DNA of 8,696 nucleotides. It comes from an uncultured Paracoccaceae bacterium (GTDB lineage Bacteria > Pseudomonadota > Alphaproteobacteria > Rhodobacterales > Rhodobacteraceae). This document shows, in pieces, positions 1 through 6,334 of the stretch. Positions within the stretch are counted from its first letter, which is position 1. Each line of letters opens with the position of its first letter. Location: positions 1 through 8,696 of the forward strand of contig CALHST010000091.1 of the NCBI GenBank assembly GCA_938038825.1, read 5' to 3'. The notes under the pieces were generated by a model. The model made no database searches. It was not told the origin of the DNA and was given only the letters and a program-made list of their open reading frames with translations. Both the position numbers and the translations under genes were made by a program.

Positions 1-1410
1 ACCCGTGGCTTCCAGTGCGGCCCCAATGGCCAACATTGAAAAGATCAAAGCCAAAAGACGCCCGTCGATAAAGCCAAACGCCTCGTCCGCGTCGATGCAG
101 CGTGTGATCAGAACAACCGCAACGGCCAGTATGGCCAGCAAGAAGATCGGGGCGACCCCAAAGGCGGCCAAGCCCACCAAGGCCAACAAAGAGGCCAATG
201 CAAGGGGCGCATGGCCACGGCGATAAGCACGCTGAGAGGGTTGGCTGACATCCACCATATCCATGTCTTGTGACAAGCGCCCGATATCCTCGGGTGTGCC
301 TTCCAGCAACAATGTGTCCCCAACGCGCACTTGCAACGCATCCAATTGATGTCCGATGTTCTGGTTTCGTCGATGCACGGCCAATGTGTATACACCATAA
401 CGCCGACGCAAGCGCAGCGCGCCCAAACTGCGGTTAATCATCTTGCAACCGGGCGTAATCAGAACTTCGACTGTTGTGGTTTCCACCGATCCGATTTCAT
501 CAATGCGCTGCAGGTCTTTGTTCTGTTGCAGGCCAAGCAGTTCCGTCATTTTGGTGCGTAGCACCACGCGGTCCCCCCGTTGCAAGGTGACCGCCTGCAA
601 GTCACGTCGCAGTGATGAATCCCCCCGCACCACATCCACCAGACGCACGCCATCGCGTTTGAACATGGCAACGTCCAGCACCGGTTGATCAATCAACGCG
701 GAACCCTCGGGAATGACCGCCTCGGTAAAGAACTTTTTACCCGAAGGGCCAGACAGAAGGCTGGCCATGCTGTGACGATCCGGCAGCAGACGTGGCGCGA
801 TAAATCGCAGGTATATCATACCCCATGCCACCAGGATCAGGCCCAGCGGTGTGACCTCGAAAATCGAAAATCCCTGAAGCCCGTTGGCGCGTGCGACCCC
901 ATCCACCAACAAATTGGTCGAGGTTCCGATCAGGGTCAATGTACCTCCCAAAATCGCTGCATAACTTAGCGGGATCAGCAGCTTAGACGGCGCGAGCCCC
1001 ATAGTCCGGGCCAACTGGGTAAAGACCGGAATCATGACCACCACAACTGGTGTGTTGGACACAATCGCCGAGGAGATGATCACAAACCCCATCAGCAGGG
1101 CAATGGCCAAAGTCGGGTTTGTGCGGGCTTGGCGATCTGCAAATGCCGTGAACGCGTCCAAAGCGCCCGTGCGCACAAGCGCCCCCATAATGATGAACAT
1201 GGCCCCTATGGTCCACGGCGCTGGGTTCGACAGCACGTTTAGGGCCGCGTCGTAAGGCAACAGGCCCAAGCCCAGCATCAGCGCAGCTCCGGTGATGGCC
1301 ACCACTTCCGTGGGATAACTTTCGCGCAGGAACAACACAAACATGATGCCGACCACCACAAGGGTCAGGATCGCTTGGCCAGTTTGCGAAAGGGTCAACA
1401 GGTCCGCCAC
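1..1410 (-). CDS. SLC13-family permease with two RCK_C (TrkA-C) domains, C-terminus cut by window edge
   Basis: An inner-membrane transporter of the divalent-anion/Na+ symporter (SLC13, ArsB/NhaD-like) superfamily; the substrate cannot be read from sequence (sulfate, carboxylates or other anions are possible). The visible 470 residues begin with hydrophobic segments at about 10-30, 36-52, 66-82 and 100-130. The loop IVSNTP lies at 116-121 and IGTSTNLL at 161-168; both are typical substrate/ion-site loops of this superfamily. After a membrane segment at 186-206 comes a soluble insert with two consecutive RCK_C-like units, about 216-297 and 302-384, each with a 'G..L......GV.L..V.R' pattern and a 'GD.L.L.G' end. 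Membrane segments resume at about 402-437. Family members with this design run near 590 residues, so roughly 120 are probably missing beyond position 1. The start is GTG at 1410, with AAGGA at 1417-1421 six bases upstream. It lies 41 bp after the DMT transporter gene and is probably the last visible gene of that operon. The RCK_C domains suggest ligand gating, by analogy with TrkA. Confidence 0.9.
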   Translation of the reverse strand, partial: MADLLTLSQTGQAILTLVVVGIMFVLFLRESYPTEVVAITGAALMLGLGLLPYDAALNVLSNPAPWTIGAMFIIMGALVRTGALDAFTAFADRQARTNPTLAIALLMGFVIISSAIVSNTPVVVVMIPVFTQLARTMGLAPSKLLIPLSYAAILGGTLTLIGTSTNLLVDGVARANGLQGFSIFEVTPLGLILVAWGMIYLRFIAPRLLPDRHSMASLLSGPSGKKFFTEAVIPEGSALIDQPVLDVAMFKRDGVRLVDVVRGDSSLRRDLQAVTLQRGDRVVLRTKMTELLGLQQNKDLQRIDEIGSVETTTVEVLITPGCKMINRSLGALRLRRRYGVYTLAVHRRNQNIGHQLDALQVRVGDTLLLEGTPEDIGRLSQDMDMVDVSQPSQRAYRRGHAPLALASLLALVGLAAFGVAPIFLLAILAVAVVLITRCIDADEAFGFIDGRLLALIFSMLAIGAALEATG

Positions 1411-1416
1411 GGGTCG

Positions 1417-1421
1417 TCCTT
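1417..1421 (-). promoter_or_regulatory. Ribosome binding site for the SLC13 permease
   Basis: AAGGA on the minus strand, six bases before the GTG at 1410. It supports GTG rather than the internal ATG at codon 23, which would remove part of the first membrane segment. Confidence 0.7.
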
Positions 1422-1451
1422 ATCTGGGAACATCTGTTTGTGCAGTGTCGC

Positions 1452-2354
1452 CTATTGCGCAGGCTGCGACAACCGTCGGGGTTGCACCAAATACATCCCC
1501 ACCATCATCAGTCCAAGGGCTGCCCAAATCAAAGGCGCATATGCCTCGCCCAGAAAGATGCGCGCCCAAAACAGGCCAAACAGGGTTACGAGATAACTGA
1601 TCTGCACGGTAAAAACCGGTCCGGCCGCACTGACAAGCCACACATATCCTGCATAGGTCAGAACATGCGCCACGGACGAGGCCACAAGGGCGGCATCAGG
1701 TGCACCCCAAGGTGGCCGGGGATCAATGAACTGACCACTTCCAAGCGCCAAGGGGAGGCTAATGATCGCCCCGACAAGCGAAGCACCAAAGAGCACTTGC
1801 AGCGAGTCTAGTCCCTGCGTGCCCCATTTCGCGACAAAGTTGCCCTCAAACGCGTAACACAGACACACCGTGATTACGACAGCGATCCAGAACAGTGGCA
1901 GTGCTCCGCTCATAGATTGCCCTGGCAGGGCAATCAGCAGAACCGCACAAAGCCCCAACAACAGTCCGCAAAAGCGGCGCGTTTCAAAGCGATCCAACCC
2001 AAGTCCAAGTGCGATGGGGAACGCCAACATGGGGATCAGGCTGAACAGGATCGAAATAACTCCGGCGGGCAAGTGCACAGCCGCTTGATAGCTGCCCGAA
2101 TTGGGGATGACCGTGCCAATCATCGCGATGATGAGATACAGCTTGAGGTGGCGGGGTTGAAACGGAAGTGGCACACCGCGCGCGCCACACAACAACGCCA
2201 TGATGCAAACGCCAATAACCGATTGCCAGAAGATCAACCCAAAAGGGCCATAGCCTTCGGATACTGCAATTTTGGTCATCGGCTGGGTAAAACCCCACCC
2301 GGCCCCAAACAGGACAAGGGCGCTGGTGTAAAAGACGCGGTCTTTTGTCGTCAC
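1452..2354 (-). CDS. EamA-domain DMT-superfamily transporter
   Basis: A 300-residue inner-membrane protein of the drug/metabolite transporter superfamily, the usual size for a ten-helix protein with two EamA repeats. The first repeat spans about 10-142 and the second about 152-291. It opens with FGAGWGFTQPMTK (16-28), the usual 'W.....K' opening of the first EamA helix. The repeat-1 end PAGVISILFSLIPML (96-110) matches the family's helix 4, which follows the A/S-L-x-x-x-P-h-h pattern, and FLGEAYAPLIWAALGLMMVG (267-286) matches the corresponding end of repeat 2. The start is GTG at 2354; its GTGA overlaps the TGA of the upstream phosphoesterase gene by 4 bp, so translation is probably coupled. 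A GGGACGG stretch sits a few bases upstream. The stop is TAG. Substrate is unknown: the superfamily includes amino-acid, nucleotide-sugar, cofactor and drug exporters, and no residue here decides between them. The class call is secure and the specific function is open. Confidence 0.93.
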   Translation of the reverse strand: MTTKDRVFYTSALVLFGAGWGFTQPMTKIAVSEGYGPFGLIFWQSVIGVCIMALLCGARGVPLPFQPRHLKLYLIIAMIGTVIPNSGSYQAAVHLPAGVISILFSLIPMLAFPIALGLGLDRFETRRFCGLLLGLCAVLLIALPGQSMSGALPLFWIAVVITVCLCYAFEGNFVAKWGTQGLDSLQVLFGASLVGAIISLPLALGSGQFIDPRPPWGAPDAALVASSVAHVLTYAGYVWLVSAAGPVFTVQISYLVTLFGLFWARIFLGEAYAPLIWAALGLMMVGMYLVQPRRLSQPAQ

Positions 2355-3163
2355 GGACCGTCCCGCAGCAGCAAACCGTTCTGCCGAACTGGAACCACAC
2401 GAGTCGCCATGCCTGTTTTGTCGTCCGTTTCCACATAAACGCCGCTTAGCGTTGCATCACCCATGGCGGGGGTAAAGCGATCCTTTTGCATGCCCGTAAT
2501 GAAACGCCGCATGGGCTCTGCTTTTTCCATACCGATCACAGAGTTATAGTCGCCGCACATGCCCGCATCCGTCAGATAGGCGGTGCCTTTGTCCAGGATC
2601 ATGGCATCCGCTGTGGGCACGTGGGTATGCGTTCCGACCACAAGGCTCGCCCGGCCATTGGCAAAATGCCCCATCGCCATTTTCTCGGATGTGGCTTCGC
2701 AATGCACATCCAATATCACCGCATTGGCCTGACCACCACGTGGGTATGTCTTGAGCGCGAGATCCACCGCGGAAAACGGGTCATCAAAGGCGCGTTTCAT
2801 GAACACTTGCCCCAGAACCTGAGCCACCAGAACTTTGCGCCCGCCCGGAGCATTAAACAGACGAGCCCCTTTGCCGGGTGCCACTTTTGAAAAGTTAAGG
2901 GGGCGGATGATGCGCGGTTCTTGTTCGATGAACTGGTGCATATCACGTTGATCAAAGGCATGATCGCCCAAGGTGATCACATCGGCCCCAGCATCCAGAA
3001 GCCCCTTGGCATGGCTGCCCGACAGCCCCATCCCCGACGTGGCATTTTCGCCGTTCACGACAACAAAATCCAATTTCCATGCAGTGCGCAGCCCTGGCAG
3101 ATGTTCTGCCACAGCTTTACGGCCCGCACGGCCCATCACGTCTCCGAGGAATAAGATTCGCAT
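2351..3163 (-). CDS. YmdB-family (TIGR00282-type) metallophosphoesterase
   Basis: A 270-residue cytoplasmic metallophosphoesterase related to Bacillus subtilis YmdB and Deinococcus DR1281. That family uses a dinuclear metal centre, and B. subtilis YmdB hydrolyses 2',3'-cyclic nucleotides and affects the switch between motility and biofilm. The sequence runs co-linear with the family: MRILFLGDVMG (D8), VNGEN (E39, N40), GDHAFD (D67, H68), DVHCEATSEK (H154) and GTHTHVPTAD (H179, H181). All metal ligands known for YmdB have a counterpart, but the Asn usual at 67 is Asp. Full length, no truncation. The ATG at 3163 is fixed by the N-terminal MRILFLGD motif, which begins the family, although no Shine-Dalgarno sequence precedes it. 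It lies 87 bp after the FAD oxidoreductase gene, and its stop overlaps the start of the DMT transporter gene. The family is certain; a cyclic-nucleotide substrate in this organism is inference. Confidence 0.95.
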   Translation of the reverse strand: MRILFLGDVMGRAGRKAVAEHLPGLRTAWKLDFVVVNGENATSGMGLSGSHAKGLLDAGADVITLGDHAFDQRDMHQFIEQEPRIIRPLNFSKVAPGKGARLFNAPGGRKVLVAQVLGQVFMKRAFDDPFSAVDLALKTYPRGGQANAVILDVHCEATSEKMAMGHFANGRASLVVGTHTHVPTADAMILDKGTAYLTDAGMCGDYNSVIGMEKAEPMRRFITGMQKDRFTPAMGDATLSGVYVETDDKTGMATRVVPVRQNGLLLRDGP

Positions 3164-3250
3164 GCGGTGGTCGTATGGCCGTGTGCACAGAAGGGCAAGG
3201 GGTCGCGCGTGGATTCGACGCCACGTCCGGCTATGTAAGAAAAGCTCCGC
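3164..3250. other. 87-bp gap between FAD oxidoreductase and YmdB-family genes
   Basis: No gene is visible here. On the minus strand the gap lacks a Shine-Dalgarno sequence in front of the phosphoesterase ATG. It contains a short inverted repeat, CGTGG (3208-3212) with CCACG (3221-3225) around an 8-base loop, and the palindrome TGTGCACA at 3182-3189. The hairpin has no following T-run, so it is a poor terminator. A TTGCCC hexamer near 3193-3198 could be a weak -35, but no convincing -10 follows. Whether a promoter lies here cannot be decided by eye. Confidence 0.4.
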
Positions 3251-4666
3251 TTATGTGCGAAGAACTGCACCGGGATTCATGATACCATGCGGATCCAACG
3301 CAGTTTTGATGCTGCGCATGACGGCCAGCTTAGTGGGATCGCCATACCGTTCCAGATCCGCCACCTTAAGGCGCCCTACGCCATGTTCCGCGCTGACCGA
3401 TCCGCCCATATCGTGTACGATATCGTGCAAGGTCCGTTTGACGCGATCGCGTTCGCAGAGATAGTCGTTGCGGTCTTTTCCCGGCATCGGAAAGACGTTG
3501 TAATGCAGGTTGCCATCCCCCACGTGACCAAAACAATTGATCCGAAATGCACCCAGTTTTTGTATCGCCACATTGGCCTGTTCAATGAAATCCGGCAAAG
3601 CCCCCAACGGCACCGAAAGATCGTGACTGGACACCGAACCTATCCGCCGATTGGCTTCTGGCATATGTTCGCGCACGGACCAGAATTCGTCTGACTGGGC
3701 CTGTGATTGGGCGACGATGCCATCCCGAACAAGCCCTTCCGCGACGGCCGCTTCAAACAGACGTTCCAGTGCCGCTTGCGGCGACTGCCCTGCTGACAGC
3801 CCAAGTTCGATCAATACGCTCCACTCTGGGTCTGCTGCAAAGGGGCGGCGCACGTCGGGCAATGTCTCTTTCATGAACTCAAGACCTTGGCCGTTCAGAA
3901 GTTCGAACGCGCTGATCGCGTCCCCCAGCATACTGCGCCCCAGCGACAGCAGTTTGAGCGCTTGCAAAGGGCTGCCCACAACCATCATCGCGGTGCTGAC
4001 TTGGGCGGGTTTGGGCCACATCTTCAAAGAGGCCGCAGTAATAATACCCAAGGTCCCTTCGGCACCAATCAGCAGATTGCGCAGATCATAGCCCGTGTTA
4101 TCTTTGCGCAGCCGCGACAGCCCATTCCAGATGGCGCCATCGGGCAGCACAGCCTCCAATCCCAGGCACATATCGCGCGCATTGCCATAGCGCAGAACAC
4201 CCGTACCGCCTGCATTCGTCGCTAAATTGCCCCCGATCTGAGCCGTTCCCTGCGCCGCCAAAGACAAGGGAAACAGCCGATCCACATTGTTTGCTGTTGA
4301 TTGCACTTCTGCCAAAACGACGCCAGCCTCAGCTATCAGAACGTTTTCATCTGGATAAACCGCCCGCACCGCTTTCATGCGCTCTAATGAGATCAGCAGC
4401 GGCGCGTGCCCGTCTTGCAGGATTTGTCCACCAACGAGGCCCGTTCCGCCCCCATAAGGCACCACGCCCACTTTGGCGGCGTTTGCTTCTTTCACCAAAA
4501 CTGCAACCTCTTGCACAGTGCGTGGTCGCGCCAAAACGCCAACTTGACCGGCCCACCGTCCGCGGGGTTCTTCTAAATATCGGGGTTCAGGACTGGCACA
4601 AACCTCGTCAGGCAAACACGCGCGCAAGCGCGTTTCAAAAGCGGGATCAGCAGAATTCAAAGTCAT
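3251..4666 (-). CDS. FAD-binding oxidoreductase, GlcD / D-2-hydroxyglutarate dehydrogenase-like
   Basis: A 471-residue flavoprotein of the VAO/PCMH-fold 2-hydroxy-acid dehydrogenase family (FAD_binding_4 plus FAD-oxidase_C), predicted to oxidise a D-2-hydroxy acid (lactate, glycolate, 2-hydroxyglutarate or similar) to the 2-keto acid. The FAD domain shows VPYGGGTGLVGG (69-80) and, further on, ATNAGGTGVLRYG and IGAEGTLGIIT. The C-terminal domain carries GHVGDGNLHYN (H381 and H388, metal-ligand positions), AEHGVG (E427 and the catalytic-type H428) and MNPG near the end. At the substrate site, Arg332 in VREHMPEA is kept, but the Lys seen in D-2-hydroxyglutarate dehydrogenases before 'HD.S.P' is Ser347. 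The chosen start is ATG at 4666; family members begin about 30 residues before the 'RYLEEPRGRW' motif. The upstream ATG at 4726 would add 20 residues and overlap the hydrolase gene. Neither start has a Shine-Dalgarno sequence. The chosen start is 38 bp after the hydrolase gene, so co-transcription is likely. Class is certain; substrate is not. Confidence 0.93.
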   Translation of the reverse strand: MTLNSADPAFETRLRACLPDEVCASPEPRYLEEPRGRWAGQVGVLARPRTVQEVAVLVKEANAAKVGVVPYGGGTGLVGGQILQDGHAPLLISLERMKAVRAVYPDENVLIAEAGVVLAEVQSTANNVDRLFPLSLAAQGTAQIGGNLATNAGGTGVLRYGNARDMCLGLEAVLPDGAIWNGLSRLRKDNTGYDLRNLLIGAEGTLGIITAASLKMWPKPAQVSTAMMVVGSPLQALKLLSLGRSMLGDAISAFELLNGQGLEFMKETLPDVRRPFAADPEWSVLIELGLSAGQSPQAALERLFEAAVAEGLVRDGIVAQSQAQSDEFWSVREHMPEANRRIGSVSSHDLSVPLGALPDFIEQANVAIQKLGAFRINCFGHVGDGNLHYNVFPMPGKDRNDYLCERDRVKRTLHDIVHDMGGSVSAEHGVGRLKVADLERYGDPTKLAVMRSIKTALDPHGIMNPGAVLRT

Positions 4667-4704
4667 AAAACAGAGTTGTTCAATTTGCCGACGTGACGCA
4701 AGCG

Positions 4705-5538
4705 CTATTCGGGATCGCGCAACCATTCTGGCGACAGAACCATGATCGTCGGGCGGCTTGGAAGCCGGTCCAAAGACACGTCAATCGAGGCCCCAGGAAC
4801 ACGCACGACTTGGAACGTGTCCTGCATACCTGACAGAAAATCAACCAAAGTGAGTTCGCCAAACCAATGCATCGGGATGACAATCGACGACCGCAACCGC
4901 GTTAAAATCCGTTTCATAGTCGCCAGATCCACTGTTGTGCCCCCATCCACAGCCGCCATAACAACGTCCAGCCGCCCGATGGCAGCGTATTGTTCGGGCG
5001 AAGGCTCATGATGCAGATGTCCAAGATGGCCGATACACAAACCCGCCATTTCAAACACAAAAACAGAATTTCCATTGGGTTCGATCCCACTGCCAAATCT
5101 GCTGCGAATGTCTGTCGATACGTTGCGGATCAAGACCTCTCCCAGATCCAGATTGTGCGAAATGGGTTCTCCGAATGTGTCACTCCACCCCGGTAAGACA
5201 TTTGGGATCTTGGGGTCCGGGAATGCGGTCCAATGTGTGTCGTGGGCGTGATTCATCGTGACCACATCTGGGATCAAAGGCGTCGTACCGACAAAGCCTG
5301 TGAAATCGGTGATCATGTTCAAACCACCCGCACTTTGGATCAGAAAGGATGCGTGGGCGATGTACTGAATTCGGGCCGTTTCATCCGCGACAGGATCTTG
5401 CCAGCTCGCCTTGTGGATATACTCGACGCCCGGGGCAGATTGCGCAAGCGCGTGGCAATGACTTGGCGTTCGCTCTTGAGCGACCCCGATATGAGGCACA
5501 GCCATCGCAAGAAAAGCAATCGTCTTTAAAAAACGCAT
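4705..5538 (-). CDS. Exported MBL-fold metallo-hydrolase with altered metal motifs
   Basis: A 277-residue protein of the metallo-beta-lactamase-fold superfamily, in the COG2220-like branch (UlaG/UPF0173 relatives). The N-terminus MRFLKTIAFLAMAVPHIGVAQ is a typical signal peptide: Arg/Lys, a hydrophobic core, and likely cleavage near residue 20. The product should therefore be periplasmic or secreted. Fold landmarks in order: YIAHASFLI (59-67), where H62 matches the family 'GHas' strand; MITDF (75-79); the metal motif HAHDTH (97-102); IGHLGHLHH (169-177); AAVDGG (195-200); and IPMHWF (221-226), whose H224 matches the last family His. The canonical H-x-H-x-D-H has Thr at 101 in place of Asp, although Asp is present at 100, and the usual HLGD Asp is His174. 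Hydrolysis of an ester, lactone or phosphoester is plausible, but no substrate is identifiable. The start ATG is backed by AGGAGG at 5546-5551. The gene probably heads a two-gene unit with the FAD oxidoreductase. Confidence 0.9.
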   Translation of the reverse strand: MRFLKTIAFLAMAVPHIGVAQERTPSHCHALAQSAPGVEYIHKASWQDPVADETARIQYIAHASFLIQSAGGLNMITDFTGFVGTTPLIPDVVTMNHAHDTHWTAFPDPKIPNVLPGWSDTFGEPISHNLDLGEVLIRNVSTDIRSRFGSGIEPNGNSVFVFEMAGLCIGHLGHLHHEPSPEQYAAIGRLDVVMAAVDGGTTVDLATMKRILTRLRSSIVIPMHWFGELTLVDFLSGMQDTFQVVRVPGASIDVSLDRLPSRPTIMVLSPEWLRDPE

Positions 5539-5749
5539 ATCGTCCCCTCCTGAGTCAGCAGGTTAAAGAGCGCGTGACCAAAATCAACTCTCGAGTGTGT
5601 GAAGGCAGTGGCATGGGCGCATCCGACGCGATGTTCGCACAAATTTTACCGAACCTGCGCTATCCCATTAGCAGGATCTTCACCGAATCGTCCAAGGATG
5701 GAGGGCGGTAAGGAGAGGGATGGTTTTGCTTTGGTTCGTTCAGGGATTG
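5539..5749. other. 211-bp intergenic region upstream of the MBL-fold hydrolase
   Basis: The longest non-coding stretch in the window, between the acetyltransferase stop (TAA at 5750-5752) and the hydrolase start. It must hold any promoter for the hydrolase/oxidoreductase pair and any terminator of the thrC operon. I see no GC-rich hairpin followed by a T-run. On the minus strand there are weak sigma-70-like elements: TTGGAC with TAATGG at a spacing of 19, and an isolated TAAAAT near 5643-5648. Neither is convincing. No small gene with a ribosome binding site was found on either strand. Confidence 0.4.
5546..5551 (-). promoter_or_regulatory. Strong ribosome binding site for the MBL-fold hydrolase
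   Basis: A perfect AGGAGG on the minus strand, seven bases before the ATG at 5538. It is the strongest Shine-Dalgarno match before any start in the window, and it fixes the start so that the signal peptide is included. Confidence 0.85.
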
Positions 5750-6334
5750 TTAACTTGCATCCGACTTTCCGCGGCGATCCCCGCGCAATGAAGAATACAA
5801 CACATGGCTGCGCCACCGTCCATCAATCTGCAAATAGCTTTGCGCGACGCCTTCATATTTGAAGCCACTTTTTTCCAACAACCCGCGCGAGGCTTGGTTT
5901 TCCGGCAAACACGCCGCTTCGACCCGGCTAAGATCCATCCGGGTGAATGCGTGATGCACAAGAGCCAAAATAGCCTCTTGCATGTAACCTTGTCGCGCAA
6001 AGGAAAGGCCCGTCCAATATCCCAAAGTCGCGGATTGCGCAGGACCGCGCCGAATATTGTCCAGAGTGATCGCCCCGATCAAGGCCCCATCATCACGACG
6101 GGTCAAAAACAAGGGCACTGCAGATCCAGAATTAATGGACCGCTGGGCCCAATATACCCGGTTGGTGAAAGCTTTGCGGCTTAAATGATCCTCGGACCAA
6201 CGCGGTTCCCATGGAACCAAATGCGCTTCACTGGCTTGGCGCAATGCAACCCATGGTCTGAAATCGGCATGAACCGGCAGGCGCAGCGTCAACCGCTCTG
6301 TCTCGATTTTGACTTTGCGCCGAACCAGAAGCAT
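5750..6334 (-). CDS. GNAT-family N-acetyltransferase, RimJ/RimL-like
   Basis: A 194-residue cytoplasmic acyltransferase of the GNAT fold that uses acetyl-CoA to acetylate an amine. The N-terminal IETERLTLRLP (10-20) is the standard opening of the RimJ/RimL subgroup. GALIGAITLDNI (83-94) is the central strand pair. The acetyl-CoA pyrophosphate loop is RQGYMQEA (114-121), matching the R/Q-x-x-G-x-G/A pattern with Tyr in the middle. PENQASRGLLEKSGFKYEG (144-162) is the typical 'N..S..L..K.GF...G' helix of motif B. Length is normal. The ATG at 6334 shares one base with the TGA of the upstream peptidase gene (TGATG). An AGGAG lies 14 bases away, too far to be the main ribosome site, so coupling to the peptidase gene is likely. 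Candidate substrates are the N-terminus of a ribosomal protein or a small amine; the sequence does not decide. It is the third gene of the thrC unit. Confidence 0.92.
   Translation of the reverse strand: MLLVRRKVKIETERLTLRLPVHADFRPWVALRQASEAHLVPWEPRWSEDHLSRKAFTNRVYWAQRSINSGSAVPLFLTRRDDGALIGAITLDNIRRGPAQSATLGYWTGLSFARQGYMQEAILALVHHAFTRMDLSRVEAACLPENQASRGLLEKSGFKYEGVAQSYLQIDGRWRSHVLYSSLRGDRRGKSDAS

Noticed and set aside
1984..2436. A 150-codon open frame on the minus strand overlapping the DMT transporter and phosphoesterase genes
   Set aside because: It is out of frame with both well-supported genes and has a Trp/Arg/Cys-rich composition that does not resemble a folded protein.
1917..2438. 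A 173-codon open frame on the plus strand
   Set aside because: It lies opposite the DMT transporter and the end of the phosphoesterase gene, is rich in Gln, Arg and Asn with no domain pattern, and has no ribosome binding site. It is a shadow of real genes.
3208..3225. Short inverted repeat as a possible terminator of the hydrolase/oxidoreductase unit
   Set aside because: The stem is only 5 bp with an 8-base loop and no T-run follows on the minus strand; such repeats occur by chance.
2973..3464. A 163-codon open frame on the plus strand spanning the 87-bp gap
   Set aside because: It covers parts of two well-supported minus-strand genes; its composition (Ser, Arg, Pro) is that of an antisense shadow, and no recognisable motif is present.
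5539..5749. Small gene, small RNA or attenuator in the 211-bp gap
   Set aside because: No frame with a ribosome binding site, no strong hairpin with a T-run and no leader-peptide pattern was seen on either strand.
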